This document shows positions 16,762-25,582 of a stretch of 64,000 nucleotides of DNA, in pieces. Within the stretch, counting starts at the first letter, position 1. Each line of letters starts with the position of its first letter. Origin of the DNA: an uncultured Acetatifactor sp. (lineage in GTDB: Bacteria; Bacillota; Clostridia; Lachnospirales; Lachnospiraceae); the NCBI GenBank assembly GCA_910589035.1, contig CAJUSI010000060.1:4480-68479 (forward strand). Direction: 5' to 3'. The notes under the pieces are model-generated. The model did no database searches. It was not told the DNA's origin and saw only the letters and a list, made by a program, of their open reading frames with translations. The position numbers and the translations under genes were made by a program.

Positions 16762-17892
16762 ATGGTGGATAAATTGATTATCGGAGCCGGCTTGTACGGC
16801 TTGTACGCGGCTTTATACTGTGTGCGCAGGGGGCAGCGCGTCGCGGTGATAGAGAGGGATGAAGCGCCCTTTGCCAGGGCCACCTATGTGAACCAGGCCA
16901 GGGTGCACATGGGCTACCATTATCCCAGGTCCCTGTCCACCGCCATGAAGAGTGCCGGATATTTCAGGCGGTTTGTGGAGGACTACTCCTTTTGTGTGCT
17001 TTTCGACTTTCAGCAGGTCTATGCCACCTCATCCAGGTTTTCCTGGACGGACGCCGATGAATTTGTCAAATTCTGCCGGGACGCCGGGATTCCCTGTACG
17101 CCCCTTCCGGTGGAGCGGTATTTTAATGAGGGCAGCTGCGACGGCGCCTTCCTGACGAAGGAATATACTTATGACGCAAAGATTCTGAGAGATTATTTTC
17201 TGGAGGAGCTGGGCAGATATCCCGGAGCGGAGATTCTGTGCGGCAGGGATATCCGGCGGATTGTGAAGAAAGCCGATTGCTATGAGGTATATGCGTTTCA
17301 TGGGGCGAGGGAGGAGAGATACGAAGCTCCCTTCCTGCTGAATGCCTCCTATGCCTCCGTGAACCAGGTACTGGGGAAAACGGAGGGAATCGGAAGGAAA
17401 TATTTTGATATTAAGTACGAATTGTGCGAAATCATTCTGTGCAGGGTCAATGAGGCCCTGAAGGATCTGGGACTGACGGTGATGGACGGGCCTTTTTTCT
17501 CCATTATGCCCTTTGGCAGGACGGGATATCATTCCCTGACATCCGTCACCTTCACTCCGCATAAGACAAGCCATGAACAGGTTCCGCTTTTTCCCTGCAT
17601 GAAGGAGGGAGGAAGCTGCCGGGACGGCTGGCTGGGCAACTGCAATGACTGTGCCAACCGCCCGGAGAGTGCCTGGAAATATATGGCTGCACTGGCGGGA
17701 AAGTATGTCAGGAAAGAATACGCCTTTGCGTACGAAAGTTCTCTTTTTTCCATGAAGCCCATCCTGAAGGCTTCCGAGGTCGATGATTCCCGGCCTACCG
17801 TGATCAGATATGAAACGAAGAAGCCGGTGTTTTTAAGTGTGCTTTCGGGTAAGATCAATACCGTGTATGACCTGGATGAATTCCTTGACTGA
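16762..17892 (+). CDS. FAD-dependent oxidoreductase of the DAO type
   Basis: This 376-residue protein starts at the ATG at 16762 behind AAGGGG; an upstream in-frame ATG at 16711 would add 17 unrelated residues. The dinucleotide-binding motif is KLIIGAGLYGLYAALY. The segment YVNQARVHMGYHYPRS resembles the substrate/FAD region of the DAO oxidoreductases. A cluster of four Cys residues (CMKEGGSC, then GNCNDC) near residues 275-295 is unusual and may bind metal or form disulfides. It heads a run of glycosyltransferase and aminotransferase genes, suggesting oxidation of a sugar or amino-sugar intermediate; the substrate is unknown. Confidence 0.8.
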   Translation: MVDKLIIGAGLYGLYAALYCVRRGQRVAVIERDEAPFARATYVNQARVHMGYHYPRSLSTAMKSAGYFRRFVEDYSFCVLFDFQQVYATSSRFSWTDADEFVKFCRDAGIPCTPLPVERYFNEGSCDGAFLTKEYTYDAKILRDYFLEELGRYPGAEILCGRDIRRIVKKADCYEVYAFHGAREERYEAPFLLNASYASVNQVLGKTEGIGRKYFDIKYELCEIILCRVNEALKDLGLTVMDGPFFSIMPFGRTGYHSLTSVTFTPHKTSHEQVPLFPCMKEGGSCRDGWLGNCNDCANRPESAWKYMAALAGKYVRKEYAFAYESSLFSMKPILKASEVDDSRPTVIRYETKKPVFLSVLSGKINTVYDLDEFLD

Positions 17893-18033
17893 GATGAATC
17901 GGCCCGCAGGGGGCAGAGGAGATACAGAAGAACGGCAATGTAAAAGAGAAGAGGAGTCCGCAGGGAGCGGAAATATGAAAGAGAAGAGGAGCCTGCAGGA
18001 GAAGGGGAAGGCAGAGGAGAAGATGAGACAAAT

Positions 18034-18987
18034 ATGGCAGAGCATGTAAGTAAGGAAAAAAATTTTGTGTCCTGTGTGGTATATCTTCACAATGAGGGCA
18101 GCCGGGTAAAGGGATTTCTGGAAGAAATCTGTAAAGTCATGCGGATGAACTTCGAAAAATATGAGGTGGTCTGCGTCAATGACGGCTGTGTGGACGATAC
18201 GGTGGAGCAGGTGAGGGCTTTTTTGAGCGGGGAAGAATGTAAACCGGTGGTGAGCCTGATCAATTTAAGCTATTATCAGGGTGTGGAAAGCGCCATGAAT
18301 GCGGGAAGCGATCTGGCGGTGGGAGATTTCCTGTTTGAATTTGACAAATGCGATCTGGATTTCCCCTCCGATCTGATAATGAAGGTGTACCGCAGAGCGC
18401 TGGAAGGATTTGATGTGGTGGCGGCAGCGCCCAGATACGGGGTACCGCTGACATCAAGGCTGTTCTATCTGGTGTACAACCGGGGGGGCCGCTTCAGAGG
18501 CAGAATCAGGCAGGAGCGCTTCCGCGTGATCTCCAGGCGGGCAGTCAACCGAGTGAACCAGATGAACACCTATGTACCCTACCGGAAGGTCATGTATATG
18601 AACTGCGGACTGAAGACGGATACGATTGTGTATGACAATCTGAAGACGGCGAGAAAGCGCCGGGGCAGCGAGGAACGCAGCAATCGGAATATGCTGGCCA
18701 TGGATACCATCATTATCTTTACGGATGTGCTGGAGAAGCTTTCTCTGTTGGTGAGCGTAGTGCTCTTCGGGGCATTGCTGATTATGTTCGGCTACCTTGT
18801 ATATTCCATTTTCAGCAGTGTGCGTCCGGTGGAGGGCTGGCTGTCCATCATGGCCCTGATGTCCTTCGGCTTTTTCATGGTATCGCTGATGCTGACGCTG
18901 ATCCTGAAATATCTGTCCGTGATTCTGAATATGAGCTTTAAACGGCAGCGCTATGTGATAGAGGGAGTGGAAAAACTGACGCAATGA
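18034..18987 (+). CDS. GT2 glycosyltransferase, ArnC/DPM-like, with two transmembrane helices
   Basis: This 317-residue protein has an N-terminal GT-A fold (VVYLHNEGSRVKGFLEEI, then VVCVNDGCVDDTVEQV). Two C-terminal transmembrane helices lie at about 233-258 and 270-294, the layout of polyprenyl-phosphate glycosyltransferases such as ArnC. The usual LDADLQ metal site is altered to FEFDKCDLDFP, so activity or metal binding may differ. The start codon of the next glycosyltransferase gene overlaps its stop (ATGA). It probably transfers a sugar to a lipid carrier at the membrane. Confidence 0.82.
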   Translation: MAEHVSKEKNFVSCVVYLHNEGSRVKGFLEEICKVMRMNFEKYEVVCVNDGCVDDTVEQVRAFLSGEECKPVVSLINLSYYQGVESAMNAGSDLAVGDFLFEFDKCDLDFPSDLIMKVYRRALEGFDVVAAAPRYGVPLTSRLFYLVYNRGGRFRGRIRQERFRVISRRAVNRVNQMNTYVPYRKVMYMNCGLKTDTIVYDNLKTARKRRGSEERSNRNMLAMDTIIIFTDVLEKLSLLVSVVLFGALLIMFGYLVYSIFSSVRPVEGWLSIMALMSFGFFMVSLMLTLILKYLSVILNMSFKRQRYVIEGVEKLTQ

Positions 18988-19709
18988 AGTGGACGATTAT
19001 CTTTCCTGTTTTGAATGAAAGGCTGCGGCTGGAGAGCGGGGTTACCAGAACCGTGGAGTATCTTGCCTCCATCGCCTTTGAGGACTATGAGATCCTGATT
19101 GTGGACAATGGCTCCGAGGATGAGACGCCCCGGATTGCCGAAATGCTCTGCCGCAAATATCCCGGGGTACGGTATGAGCAGATTCCGGTCAGGGGAGTGG
19201 GAGCGGCTTTCCGCCGGGGGGTGGAACTTGGAGACGGGCAGATTGTGGGATATATGGATATCGATCTGTCCGCCAACATCAGACATCTGGGGGAGGCGAT
19301 CCGCATTTTCGAGACCAGGCCGGAGGTGGAGTATCTCAACGGCAGCCGCTTTGCGGAGAAATCCCGCACCAGGGGGCGGAAATGGTACCGGAAGATTACC
19401 TCCCGGGGGCTTCTGATTCTGCTGAAGCTCTTTCTGGGACTGAAATGTACGGACGCTATCTGCGGTTTTACCTTTGTGCGGAGGCAGACGGCGCTTTCCC
19501 TGGTGGAGGGCAGCAGCCGGGACAACGGATGGTTTTATATGATCGAGTTCCTGCTGAGGGCCGAGAAGCGGGGAGTGAATGTGCTGGATTATCCTGTGGA
19601 GTGGCAGGAGGATTACAATACCACGGTGAAGGTGTTCAAGACGGTCTGCAATTATCTGGTGCAGATTGCAAGGCTGTTCCGGGAATTTTACATCAGGAAA
19701 AATATCTGA
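18984..19709 (+). CDS. GT2 glycosyltransferase, dolichyl-phosphate mannosyltransferase-like
   Basis: This 241-residue soluble GT2 enzyme has IIFPVLNERLRLESG at the N-terminus, ILIVDNGSEDETPRI, and the DxD-containing YMDIDLSANIRHL. A conserved GFTFVRRQTAL and a C-terminal acceptor region (VEWQEDYNTTVKV) follow. No transmembrane segment is present. The ATG overlaps the preceding stop codon and the aminotransferase gene follows after 12 bp. The two GT2 enzymes presumably act in sequence on the same glycan or lipid carrier. Confidence 0.88.
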   Translation: MKWTIIFPVLNERLRLESGVTRTVEYLASIAFEDYEILIVDNGSEDETPRIAEMLCRKYPGVRYEQIPVRGVGAAFRRGVELGDGQIVGYMDIDLSANIRHLGEAIRIFETRPEVEYLNGSRFAEKSRTRGRKWYRKITSRGLLILLKLFLGLKCTDAICGFTFVRRQTALSLVEGSSRDNGWFYMIEFLLRAEKRGVNVLDYPVEWQEDYNTTVKVFKTVCNYLVQIARLFREFYIRKNI

Positions 19710-19721
19710 GGGAGCGGACAT

Positions 19722-20825
19722 ATGAGGGAGCATATCAGCAGAATCGATCTGACCAGGGACTATGAGGCCCACAGGGAGGAATACAGGGAAGCCATAGAGA
19801 GGGTCTGCCGGGAAACCGCTTTTTCCGGGGGGAAGTATGCGGATCTTTTTGACAGGGAATTCGCGGAATATGTGGGGGTGCCCTATGCCTGCGGGGTGAA
19901 TAACGGTACCTCGGCCCTGCATCTTGCCATGCTGGCCATGGGTGTGGGGCCGGGGGATGAAGTGATTGTTCCGGCCAATACCTATATCGCCACCGCCTGG
20001 GGGGTATCCTACACGGGGGCCACGCCGGTGTTTGCGGACTGTACGGCGGATACCTGGGAGCTGGATCCGGCCGCCGCGGAGGCTGCGATCACCCCCAGGA
20101 CCAGAGGGATTCTGGGGGTACATCTCTACGGGCAGCCCTTTGACTTTGCCCCAGTAAAGGAGATTGCGGACCGCCACGGGCTCTTTGTGGCGGAGGACTG
20201 CGCCCAGGCTCACGGGGCAAGGTACAGGGGGCAGGCAGTGGGCTCCCTGGGGGATATAGGATGCTTCAGCTTTTATCCCGGTAAGAATCTCTATGCCTTC
20301 GGGGAGGGCGGCAGCGTTACCTGTAAGGAGGAAGCGCAGTTCCGGTATATGACCATGCTGAAGAACCAGGGCTGCGACGTGCGGTATTACCATGAGGAGA
20401 TCGGTTATAATTACCGCCTGGAGGGTCTGCAGGGGGCGGTTCTTTCGGTAAGCCTGAAATACCTTCCTCAGTGGACGGAGAGACGCAGGGAAATCGGAAG
20501 GCAGTACATAAGCCGGATCCGCAATCCCCTGATCACCATGCAGGCCCATCCGGCGGACACGGAACCCGTATTCCATCTGTTTGTGGTGCAGACGGAGGAG
20601 CGGGACAGATTCGTGCAGTACATGGCGGAAGAGGATGTGGAATGCAATCTTCATTATCCGGTTCCCTGCCATCTGCAGAAGGCCTATGCGCACCTGGGAT
20701 ACCGGAAGGGAAGCTGTCCCAATGCGGAATACCTGGCGGCGCACTGCGTGACTCTGCCCCTGTTTCCGGAGATGCGGGAGGACGAGATCGAGAGAGTGAT
20801 CCGGCTGTGCAATCAGTTCCGGTGA
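19722..20825 (+). CDS. DegT/DnrJ/EryC1/StrS family aminotransferase
   Basis: This 367-residue PLP enzyme has the PLP pocket GVNNGTSALHLAMLA, VAEDCAQAHGA with the pyridine-contacting Asp, and FYPGKNLYAFGEGG with the Schiff-base Lys188. The family aminates 3- or 4-keto nucleotide sugars such as in ArnB and in O-antigen synthesis. Placed after an ArnC-like transferase, it suggests that an amino sugar is made and loaded onto a lipid carrier. No nucleotide-sugar dehydratase lies in the cluster, so the keto sugar must come from elsewhere. Confidence 0.92.
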   Translation: MREHISRIDLTRDYEAHREEYREAIERVCRETAFSGGKYADLFDREFAEYVGVPYACGVNNGTSALHLAMLAMGVGPGDEVIVPANTYIATAWGVSYTGATPVFADCTADTWELDPAAAEAAITPRTRGILGVHLYGQPFDFAPVKEIADRHGLFVAEDCAQAHGARYRGQAVGSLGDIGCFSFYPGKNLYAFGEGGSVTCKEEAQFRYMTMLKNQGCDVRYYHEEIGYNYRLEGLQGAVLSVSLKYLPQWTERRREIGRQYISRIRNPLITMQAHPADTEPVFHLFVVQTEERDRFVQYMAEEDVECNLHYPVPCHLQKAYAHLGYRKGSCPNAEYLAAHCVTLPLFPEMREDEIERVIRLCNQFR

Positions 20826-20999
20826 GAAGGAAGGGGAAAACGTGTTGATTTCCGGGAGACATCAGAGAGGCATAGCAGTTGTCTGCGCCCGCGGACACGT
20901 AGGTTTGCCGGTTTCAGGCAAAACAAAGGGAAAACACGAAATAAAGATAGAACAAAGACGGAATAAAGACAGGAGAAGCCTCCGGAAGAGGGGAAAGGC

Positions 21000-21764
21000 G
21001 TGGCAGAGGATATGTGGAAGATTGGCATATGCGATGACGAGGAGGCTGTCAGAAGCTATCTGGCCTCTCTGGTCAGGGAGCAGACGGCAGAATGTGAGAT
21101 TTCGGAATACACCTCCCCGGAGGAATATCTGTCGGACGGGAGGGAATGCGAGCTGCTGTTTCTGGATATAGGAATGGAGGACAGATCCGGTATGGACGGA
21201 ATGGACCTGGCCAGACGGATCAGGAGTATGGATAAGATCTGCCAGCCGGTGATCATATTTGTCACGGGATACGGGAAGTATGTGTATGAGGCCTTTGATG
21301 TGGAGGCCTTTCATTATCTCAGGAAACCCATTGACGAACGGAAATTTGCGGAGGTGTTCCAAAGGGCGGCGCAGAGGCAGGACGGACAGAATCCGAAAGG
21401 TCAGGCTTCCGGTCAGGTTGACTTTTCGGGCACGGAGAAGCAGAAGAGAACGCTGGTGATTCAATACGGCGGCAAATCCAGGGCCATTCCCCTGGATTCC
21501 CTGTATTATATGGAAAGCCAGGGGCATAAGGTGATTCTCCACGGAAAGGAGGGCGTTCTGGAGTATTATGCCAGGATCGGCGCCCTGGAGGAGAAACTGC
21601 AGGGAAGCTTTTTCAGGATTCACAAGGGGTATCTTGTGAACCTGTCCTGGGTTGACGAATATAGCAGGACGGAGGTAAGGCTGGCAAGCGGGGACAGGCT
21701 GCCCGTCTCAAAATATAAATATGAGGCTTTCGTAAAAGCCCATCTGCGTTTTCTGCAGACATGA
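21000..21764 (+). CDS. LytTR-type response regulator
   Basis: The 254-residue protein uses a GTG start at 21000 behind GAGGGGAAA; an in-frame ATG at 21012 would give MWKIGICDDEE. The receiver domain has the acidic pair DD, phospho-acceptor Asp in LLFLDIGM, and Lys in FHYLRKP. The C-terminal LytTR DNA-binding domain shows ALYYMESQGHKV-like and GSFFRIHKGYLVNLSWV segments. No histidine kinase gene is adjacent, so it is an orphan regulator. It may control the glycan genes upstream, but nothing in the sequence proves this. Confidence 0.92.
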   Translation: MAEDMWKIGICDDEEAVRSYLASLVREQTAECEISEYTSPEEYLSDGRECELLFLDIGMEDRSGMDGMDLARRIRSMDKICQPVIIFVTGYGKYVYEAFDVEAFHYLRKPIDERKFAEVFQRAAQRQDGQNPKGQASGQVDFSGTEKQKRTLVIQYGGKSRAIPLDSLYYMESQGHKVILHGKEGVLEYYARIGALEEKLQGSFFRIHKGYLVNLSWVDEYSRTEVRLASGDRLPVSKYKYEAFVKAHLRFLQT

Positions 21765-21781
21765 GCTCCGGCTGATTTCCA

Positions 21782-21841
21782 TTCATGCCGGCCGAAAGCT
21801 GTTCATGCCGGCCGAAAGCTGTTCATGCCGGCCGATTCTCG
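21782..21841 (+). repeat. 20-bp tandem repeat, three copies
   Basis: TTCATGCCGGCCGAAAGCTG occurs at 21782 and 21802. A third copy at 21822 matches over its first 13 bases. It lies between the LytTR gene and the convergent DUF4317 gene and contains the palindrome CCGGCCG-like core. Confidence 0.9.
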
Positions 21842-21878
21842 TTAGTTTCAGGCAAATTTCTTTGCGGGCTACCGGAAA

Positions 21879-23162
21879 TTAAATTTCTTCCTCTGTCTGC
21901 GCGCTTCCTGCCGCAGCTCTGACGGTAATGCCGTTCACTTCCACGCCGCCGCTTAATTCGATTACCAGGCAGTCCCTGCCGTCCAGCCTGCGGGTTTCGA
22001 TCAGATCCGTACGCTCCGGATTTACCTTGATCATGATATCCGGTGTCTTGACCTCAAAGGAGCGGGCGCTTATGATATTGTTCATGAGCAGGGAGGTGCT
22101 TTCCCCTGCCGTCTCATCATACTGTCTGTCGAAATCCGCCAGCCTGTCATTTGCCACGCCGCTGCCGGCAAGGATGGTTTTTACCTCGTTTTTGTCCAGC
22201 ACCAGGGGCTCCGGTTCCTCCTTATGCTCCTGCGCAAGTTCGGTGATTTTCTCGTGGATGCTCTTCACAGCCTGGATGTCGCAGTCCTCTCCCAGAGTAT
22301 TCTCGATCAGGGTCTGGAAGGTTTCCTTCTGGCTGCCTGCGGATAAGGGCAGGGGACAGCCCAGAAGCTGCTCCACAAATCCTTCCTTCAGCTCCTCCGG
22401 GTTTTTGGAATAATAGAGCAGGCTGTGGATATCGGTGCTCCGATCCTGGAAGGCGGGGAATAAAAAGCCCATATCCGGAAGGGATACCACCCAGTCCCGG
22501 GTGCGGTTCCGGAAGGTGTTTTCCTCCGCGTCATAGCTCAGGCCGGGCTTGGACAATTCCACGGGGCAGATGCAGGATAATATGTACTCATAGATTTCGT
22601 CTGAGGCATCCTCCATATCGAGGCCGTCGCTGGTTCTGCCGGGAACGTCGTAGATATCATGTACCACAAGAATCAGATAGTTGCCCACATACTCGTAATT
22701 GGCGATGATTTTGTCATAATATTCTTCCAGCAGGGCGTCGTCCTTCAGCTTGCTGTCCCGCAGGCGCAGGAGAAAATCGTGGGCATTTCCGGGAATTCCG
22801 CCTGCTGCCCCGGCGCCTCCTTCCGCCCCGGTGTTTTCTTCCGCCCCGGCGTTTTCTTCCGCCCCGGCGTTTTCTTCCGCCGTTCTCCCGGCATCCGCAT
22901 CGTCCGTGCCGGTATATCCGGCCAGCTCTGCGGAGAGAGGGTATTCCAGGGTCAGCAGATTCCTGCCCAGGGCGCCGGATAAAACCTTTCGCAGGATTTC
23001 GAAATATTTAAACATTTCCTCTTCGGGAAGGGCCAGAAAGGCCTGTTTCAGTTCTGCCTTTTTATTCTTTTCCCCGTCCACATAGCAGCCGCAGATACGG
23101 GTGATGGAGCAGTTTTTCGGAGTCAGCAGCTTTTTCAATTCGGAAATATCTCGTTTTGTCAT
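21879..23162 (-). CDS. DUF4317 family protein
   Basis: This protein of about 427 residues starts at the ATG at 23162 behind GAGGTGA; a GTG nine bases upstream has no ribosome binding site. The N-terminus TKRDISELKKLLTPKNCSITRICGCYV is characteristic of DUF4317, a family widespread in Lachnospiraceae with no known function. Residues about 94-120 contain AEENAG/AEENTG repeats encoded by an 18-bp tandem repeat, likely a flexible linker between two family-conserved halves. No signal peptide or transmembrane helix is present. Confidence 0.9.
   Translation of the reverse strand: MTKRDISELKKLLTPKNCSITRICGCYVDGEKNKKAELKQAFLALPEEEMFKYFEILRKVLSGALGRNLLTLEYPLSAELAGYTGTDDADAGRTAEENAGAEENAGAEENTGAEGGAGAAGGIPGNAHDFLLRLRDSKLKDDALLEEYYDKIIANYEYVGNYLILVVHDIYDVPGRTSDGLDMEDASDEIYEYILSCICPVELSKPGLSYDAEENTFRNRTRDWVVSLPDMGFLFPAFQDRSTDIHSLLYYSKNPEELKEGFVEQLLGCPLPLSAGSQKETFQTLIENTLGEDCDIQAVKSIHEKITELAQEHKEEPEPLVLDKNEVKTILAGSGVANDRLADFDRQYDETAGESTSLLMNNIISARSFEVKTPDIMIKVNPERTDLIETRRLDGRDCLVIELSGGVEVNGITVRAAAGSAQTEEEI
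22821..22882 (-). repeat. 18-bp in-frame tandem repeat within DUF4317 gene
   Basis: Three near-perfect copies of TTCCGCCCCGGCGTTTTC (plus-strand) begin at 22821, 22839 and 22857 and are followed by a partial copy. On the coding strand each unit encodes six residues of the form Glu-Asn-Ala/Thr-Gly-Ala-Glu. Confidence 0.92.
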
Positions 23163-23354
23163 GAAAGTCACCTCGTAAATTTATTTTCACTTATCAAGTA
23201 TATCTCATTTTTGCCGGCAGGGCAAGACCGGCGGTTACTTTTTGGGCGGAATAAAATCGTCCGCAGCGCTTGCGGCAGAGGAATTCTTGTGTTACTATTA
23301 TCTTTAATAACGCCTGTCCAGCCGGGCAGGCATCCAGGAAGGGCGGAGTATGGC

Positions 23355-23810
23355 ATGAGCAGGAATAAGGAGAATAAAAAGGGCTTTATCGCGGAATTCA
23401 AGAAATTTATCATGCGGGGCAATGTGCTGGATATGGCGGTGGGTGTCATTGTGGGCGGCGCCTTCACCTCCATTGTGACATCGCTGAATCAGGATATCCT
23501 GACTCCCATATTGGGAATATTCGGGGGGACGGATTTCGGTTATCTCACTGTTACTCTGGGAACGGGAGAAAATGCGCCCGTACTCAATTACGGGAATTTC
23601 ATTACGGCGGTTATCAATTTCCTGATTACGGCATTGGTCATTTTCTGCCTGGTGAAGGGAATCAATGCAATCGGCGGAAGAATGAAGAAGAGGGAAGAGG
23701 AGAAGCCGGCGGCGCCTGCCACGAAGAAATGCCCCTATTGTCTCAGCGAGATTCCGAAGGAGGCTACCAGATGTGCCCACTGTACATCGCATCTGGACGA
23801 AGAGGAGTAA
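23355..23810 (+). CDS. mscL: Large-conductance mechanosensitive channel with C-terminal zinc ribbon
   Basis: This 151-residue protein is MscL: the N-terminal helix GFIAEFKKFIMRGNVLDMAVGVIVGGAF carries the pore-lining first transmembrane helix, and TM2 is INFLITALVIFCLVKGIN. The start at 23355 follows CGGAGT. After the usual cytoplasmic helix the protein continues with CPYCLSEIPKEATRCAHC, a four-Cys zinc ribbon absent from the E. coli protein. The channel releases osmolytes on hypo-osmotic shock. Whether the zinc ribbon modifies gating or assembly is unknown. Confidence 0.95.
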   Translation: MSRNKENKKGFIAEFKKFIMRGNVLDMAVGVIVGGAFTSIVTSLNQDILTPILGIFGGTDFGYLTVTLGTGENAPVLNYGNFITAVINFLITALVIFCLVKGINAIGGRMKKREEEKPAAPATKKCPYCLSEIPKEATRCAHCTSHLDEEE

Positions 23811-23921
23811 GCGGGCGGCGGGGCTCACCCTGATTAATCATAGTTTATATCCTTTTGACGAGAAGAGAAGGCCCGGTTTGCCGGGGTGGAATACGGGGAC
23901 GGGAGACAGGAGAGGAAGAGA

Positions 23922-24989
23922 ATGTCTGTCAGGACGGCGGGAAAGAAAATTGGGAGAAAATGCATATGCATGACGGCGGGCGCTTTGCTCGTGGCGGTGC
24001 TGGGGGGCTGCGGCAGCAGCGGAGAGAGAATCCAGGGCGCCATCGAGCTGATCCGCTCCCTGGATTATCAGGGGGCGCTGGAGCAGCTTGACAGTGCGGA
24101 GACGGACGGGGAGAATATCAGACTTATCAACAGGGCCAGGGGCATTGCCTATATGGGATTGACCGATTATGAGCAGGCGGTTTCCTGCTTTGAGGCGGCC
24201 CTGGCCGAGAGCAACGGTCTGGTGCAGAATGTGGATTTTGATTTGAATTTTTACCTTGCGGCAGCATACACCAAGAGCAGCAGGTTTCCTGAGGCGGAAA
24301 GAATTTACGATGCCATACTGAATATGCGCCCGGGGGAACAGGACGCATATTTCCTGCGGGGAAGCGTGCGGCTGGAGCAGGGCAATTACCAGGGGGCAAA
24401 GGAAGATTTTGACAAGGTGGTTTCCATGGACCCCTCAAATTACGACAGGCTGATACATATCTGTGAAGTGCTGGATTATGCCGGGCACGGAGAGGAGGGG
24501 CAGGCTTATCTGAGAACGGCCCTGGCATCCGGCGAAGAAGGGATGGATAAGTATGACAGCGGCCGGATTTATTATTATCTGGGCGAATACCAGAGCGCCT
24601 GTATGGCGCTGGAGGAGGCCAGGGGAGAGGGAAGCGCGGAGAGCTGCCTCTATCTGGGCAGGGCCTATGAAGCCACAGGGGATTATAATTATGCCGCCAA
24701 TGTCTACAATACTTATCTGAGCCAGAATACGGGAAATGCCGAAATGTATAACCAGCTGGGGCTCTGCGAGATGACCAGGGGAGAATACGCAAAGGCGCTG
24801 GAGGCGTTTCAGGCGGGGATGCGGCTGGAGAATACCACCATGATGCAGACATTGTCCTTTAACGAGATCATAGCCTATGAGTATCTGGGGGAATATATGC
24901 AGGCCTATGTGCTGATGGAGAATTATCTGAAGAATTATCCTGACGATCAGCAGGCCAGGAGAGAGTACGAGTTTCTTTCAACCAGATAG
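23922..24989 (+). CDS. Tetratricopeptide-repeat lipoprotein
   Basis: The start chosen is the ATG at 23922 behind AGGAGAGGAAG; a GTG frame 12 codons longer lacks a better site. The 355-residue product has a lipobox (VLGGC, Cys30) and then about eight TPR units, for example GDYNYAANVYNTYLSQNTGNAE and GEYAKALEAFQAGMRLEN. It is predicted to sit on the outer face of the membrane as a protein-interaction scaffold. The partner is unknown. The gene ends at a bidirectional terminator shared with the convergent cold-shock gene. Confidence 0.88.
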   Translation: MSVRTAGKKIGRKCICMTAGALLVAVLGGCGSSGERIQGAIELIRSLDYQGALEQLDSAETDGENIRLINRARGIAYMGLTDYEQAVSCFEAALAESNGLVQNVDFDLNFYLAAAYTKSSRFPEAERIYDAILNMRPGEQDAYFLRGSVRLEQGNYQGAKEDFDKVVSMDPSNYDRLIHICEVLDYAGHGEEGQAYLRTALASGEEGMDKYDSGRIYYYLGEYQSACMALEEARGEGSAESCLYLGRAYEATGDYNYAANVYNTYLSQNTGNAEMYNQLGLCEMTRGEYAKALEAFQAGMRLENTTMMQTLSFNEIIAYEYLGEYMQAYVLMENYLKNYPDDQQARREYEFLSTR

Positions 24990-25113
24990 CCGGGATTTGA
25001 CAGCGGCCGGACGGTGCAGGCTCCACTGTGCCTGTCCGGGCATTTCAGGGAGATTCTGCATAAGCGGCGGGGCTTTGGTGCCGGCCTGTCCGGGCAGGCT
25101 TTGGAATTTGTAC

Positions 25114-25159
25114 AAAAAAAGACGGGATGGAAAGCGCAGGCTTTCTCCCGTCTTTTTTC
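25114..25159. terminator. Bidirectional terminator between TPR and csp genes
   Basis: AAAAGACGGGA (25117-25127) pairs with TCCCGTCTTTT (25146-25156), with inner pairing AAAGC/GCTTT. The stem has an A-run on one side and a T-run on the other, so it can end transcripts from both converging genes. Confidence 0.88.
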
Positions 25160-25177
25160 TTTGGTCGTCACAAAAAT

Positions 25178-25393
25178 TTAAGCTACTACGGTAACGTTGG
25201 TAGCGCGGATTTTGCTGCTGTTCTGAGGATCGCATTCGGTATCGAAGGTAACCTTCTGGCCCTCTTCGAGAGACTTGAAGCCCTCAGCGTTGATGGCGGA
25301 GAAATGTACAAATACTTCCTCTCCGGTGGCATCATTGGTGATGAATCCGTAACCTTTCTGTGCATTAAACCATTTTACTGTACCGTTATTCAT
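25178..25393 (-). CDS. Cold-shock protein (CspA family)
   Basis: This 71-residue single cold-shock domain has RNP1 KGYGFI and RNP2 VFVHFSAI, with NGTVKWFNAQ at the N-terminus. It binds single-stranded RNA and DNA as an RNA chaperone. The ribosome site (AAGGAGG) is strong. A leader of about 180 nt separates the promoter from the start codon and contains a perfect 16-bp hairpin followed by a T-run, suggesting post-initiation control. Confidence 0.96.
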   Translation of the reverse strand: MNNGTVKWFNAQKGYGFITNDATGEEVFVHFSAINAEGFKSLEEGQKVTFDTECDPQNSSKIRATNVTVVA

Positions 25394-25488
25394 TTTGGTA
25401 CCTCCTTATAAATATAACTTTTGCTCACAGGAGCCGCGGAGCGGATCCCATAATGTGCAATATAAATTTGTAATTCCAAAATACAGGC

Positions 25489-25551
25489 AAAAAAATCACA
25501 TATTTTTGTAAACCATCATTAAAAGTGACAATGACTTACAAAAATATGTGA
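25489..25551 (-). promoter_or_regulatory. Attenuator-like hairpin in the csp leader
   Basis: TCACATATTTTTGTAA (25496-25511) is the exact reverse complement of TTACAAAAATATGTGA (25536-25551), separated by 24 nt. Read on the csp-sense strand, the stem is followed directly by seven T's (25495-25489). This has the form of an intrinsic terminator lying about 25-90 nt after the predicted transcription start and about 100 nt before the start codon. The stem is AT-rich, so its stability would depend strongly on temperature. Confidence 0.7.
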
Positions 25552-25582
25552 GTTCAATGACTTTCATTCAGAATACATCTTT

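Noticed and set aside
18951..20744. 597-residue minus-strand frame over the glycosyltransferase and aminotransferase genes
   Set aside because: It is antisense to two clear enzymes and is His/Pro/Arg-rich, as expected of shadow frames in GC-rich genes.
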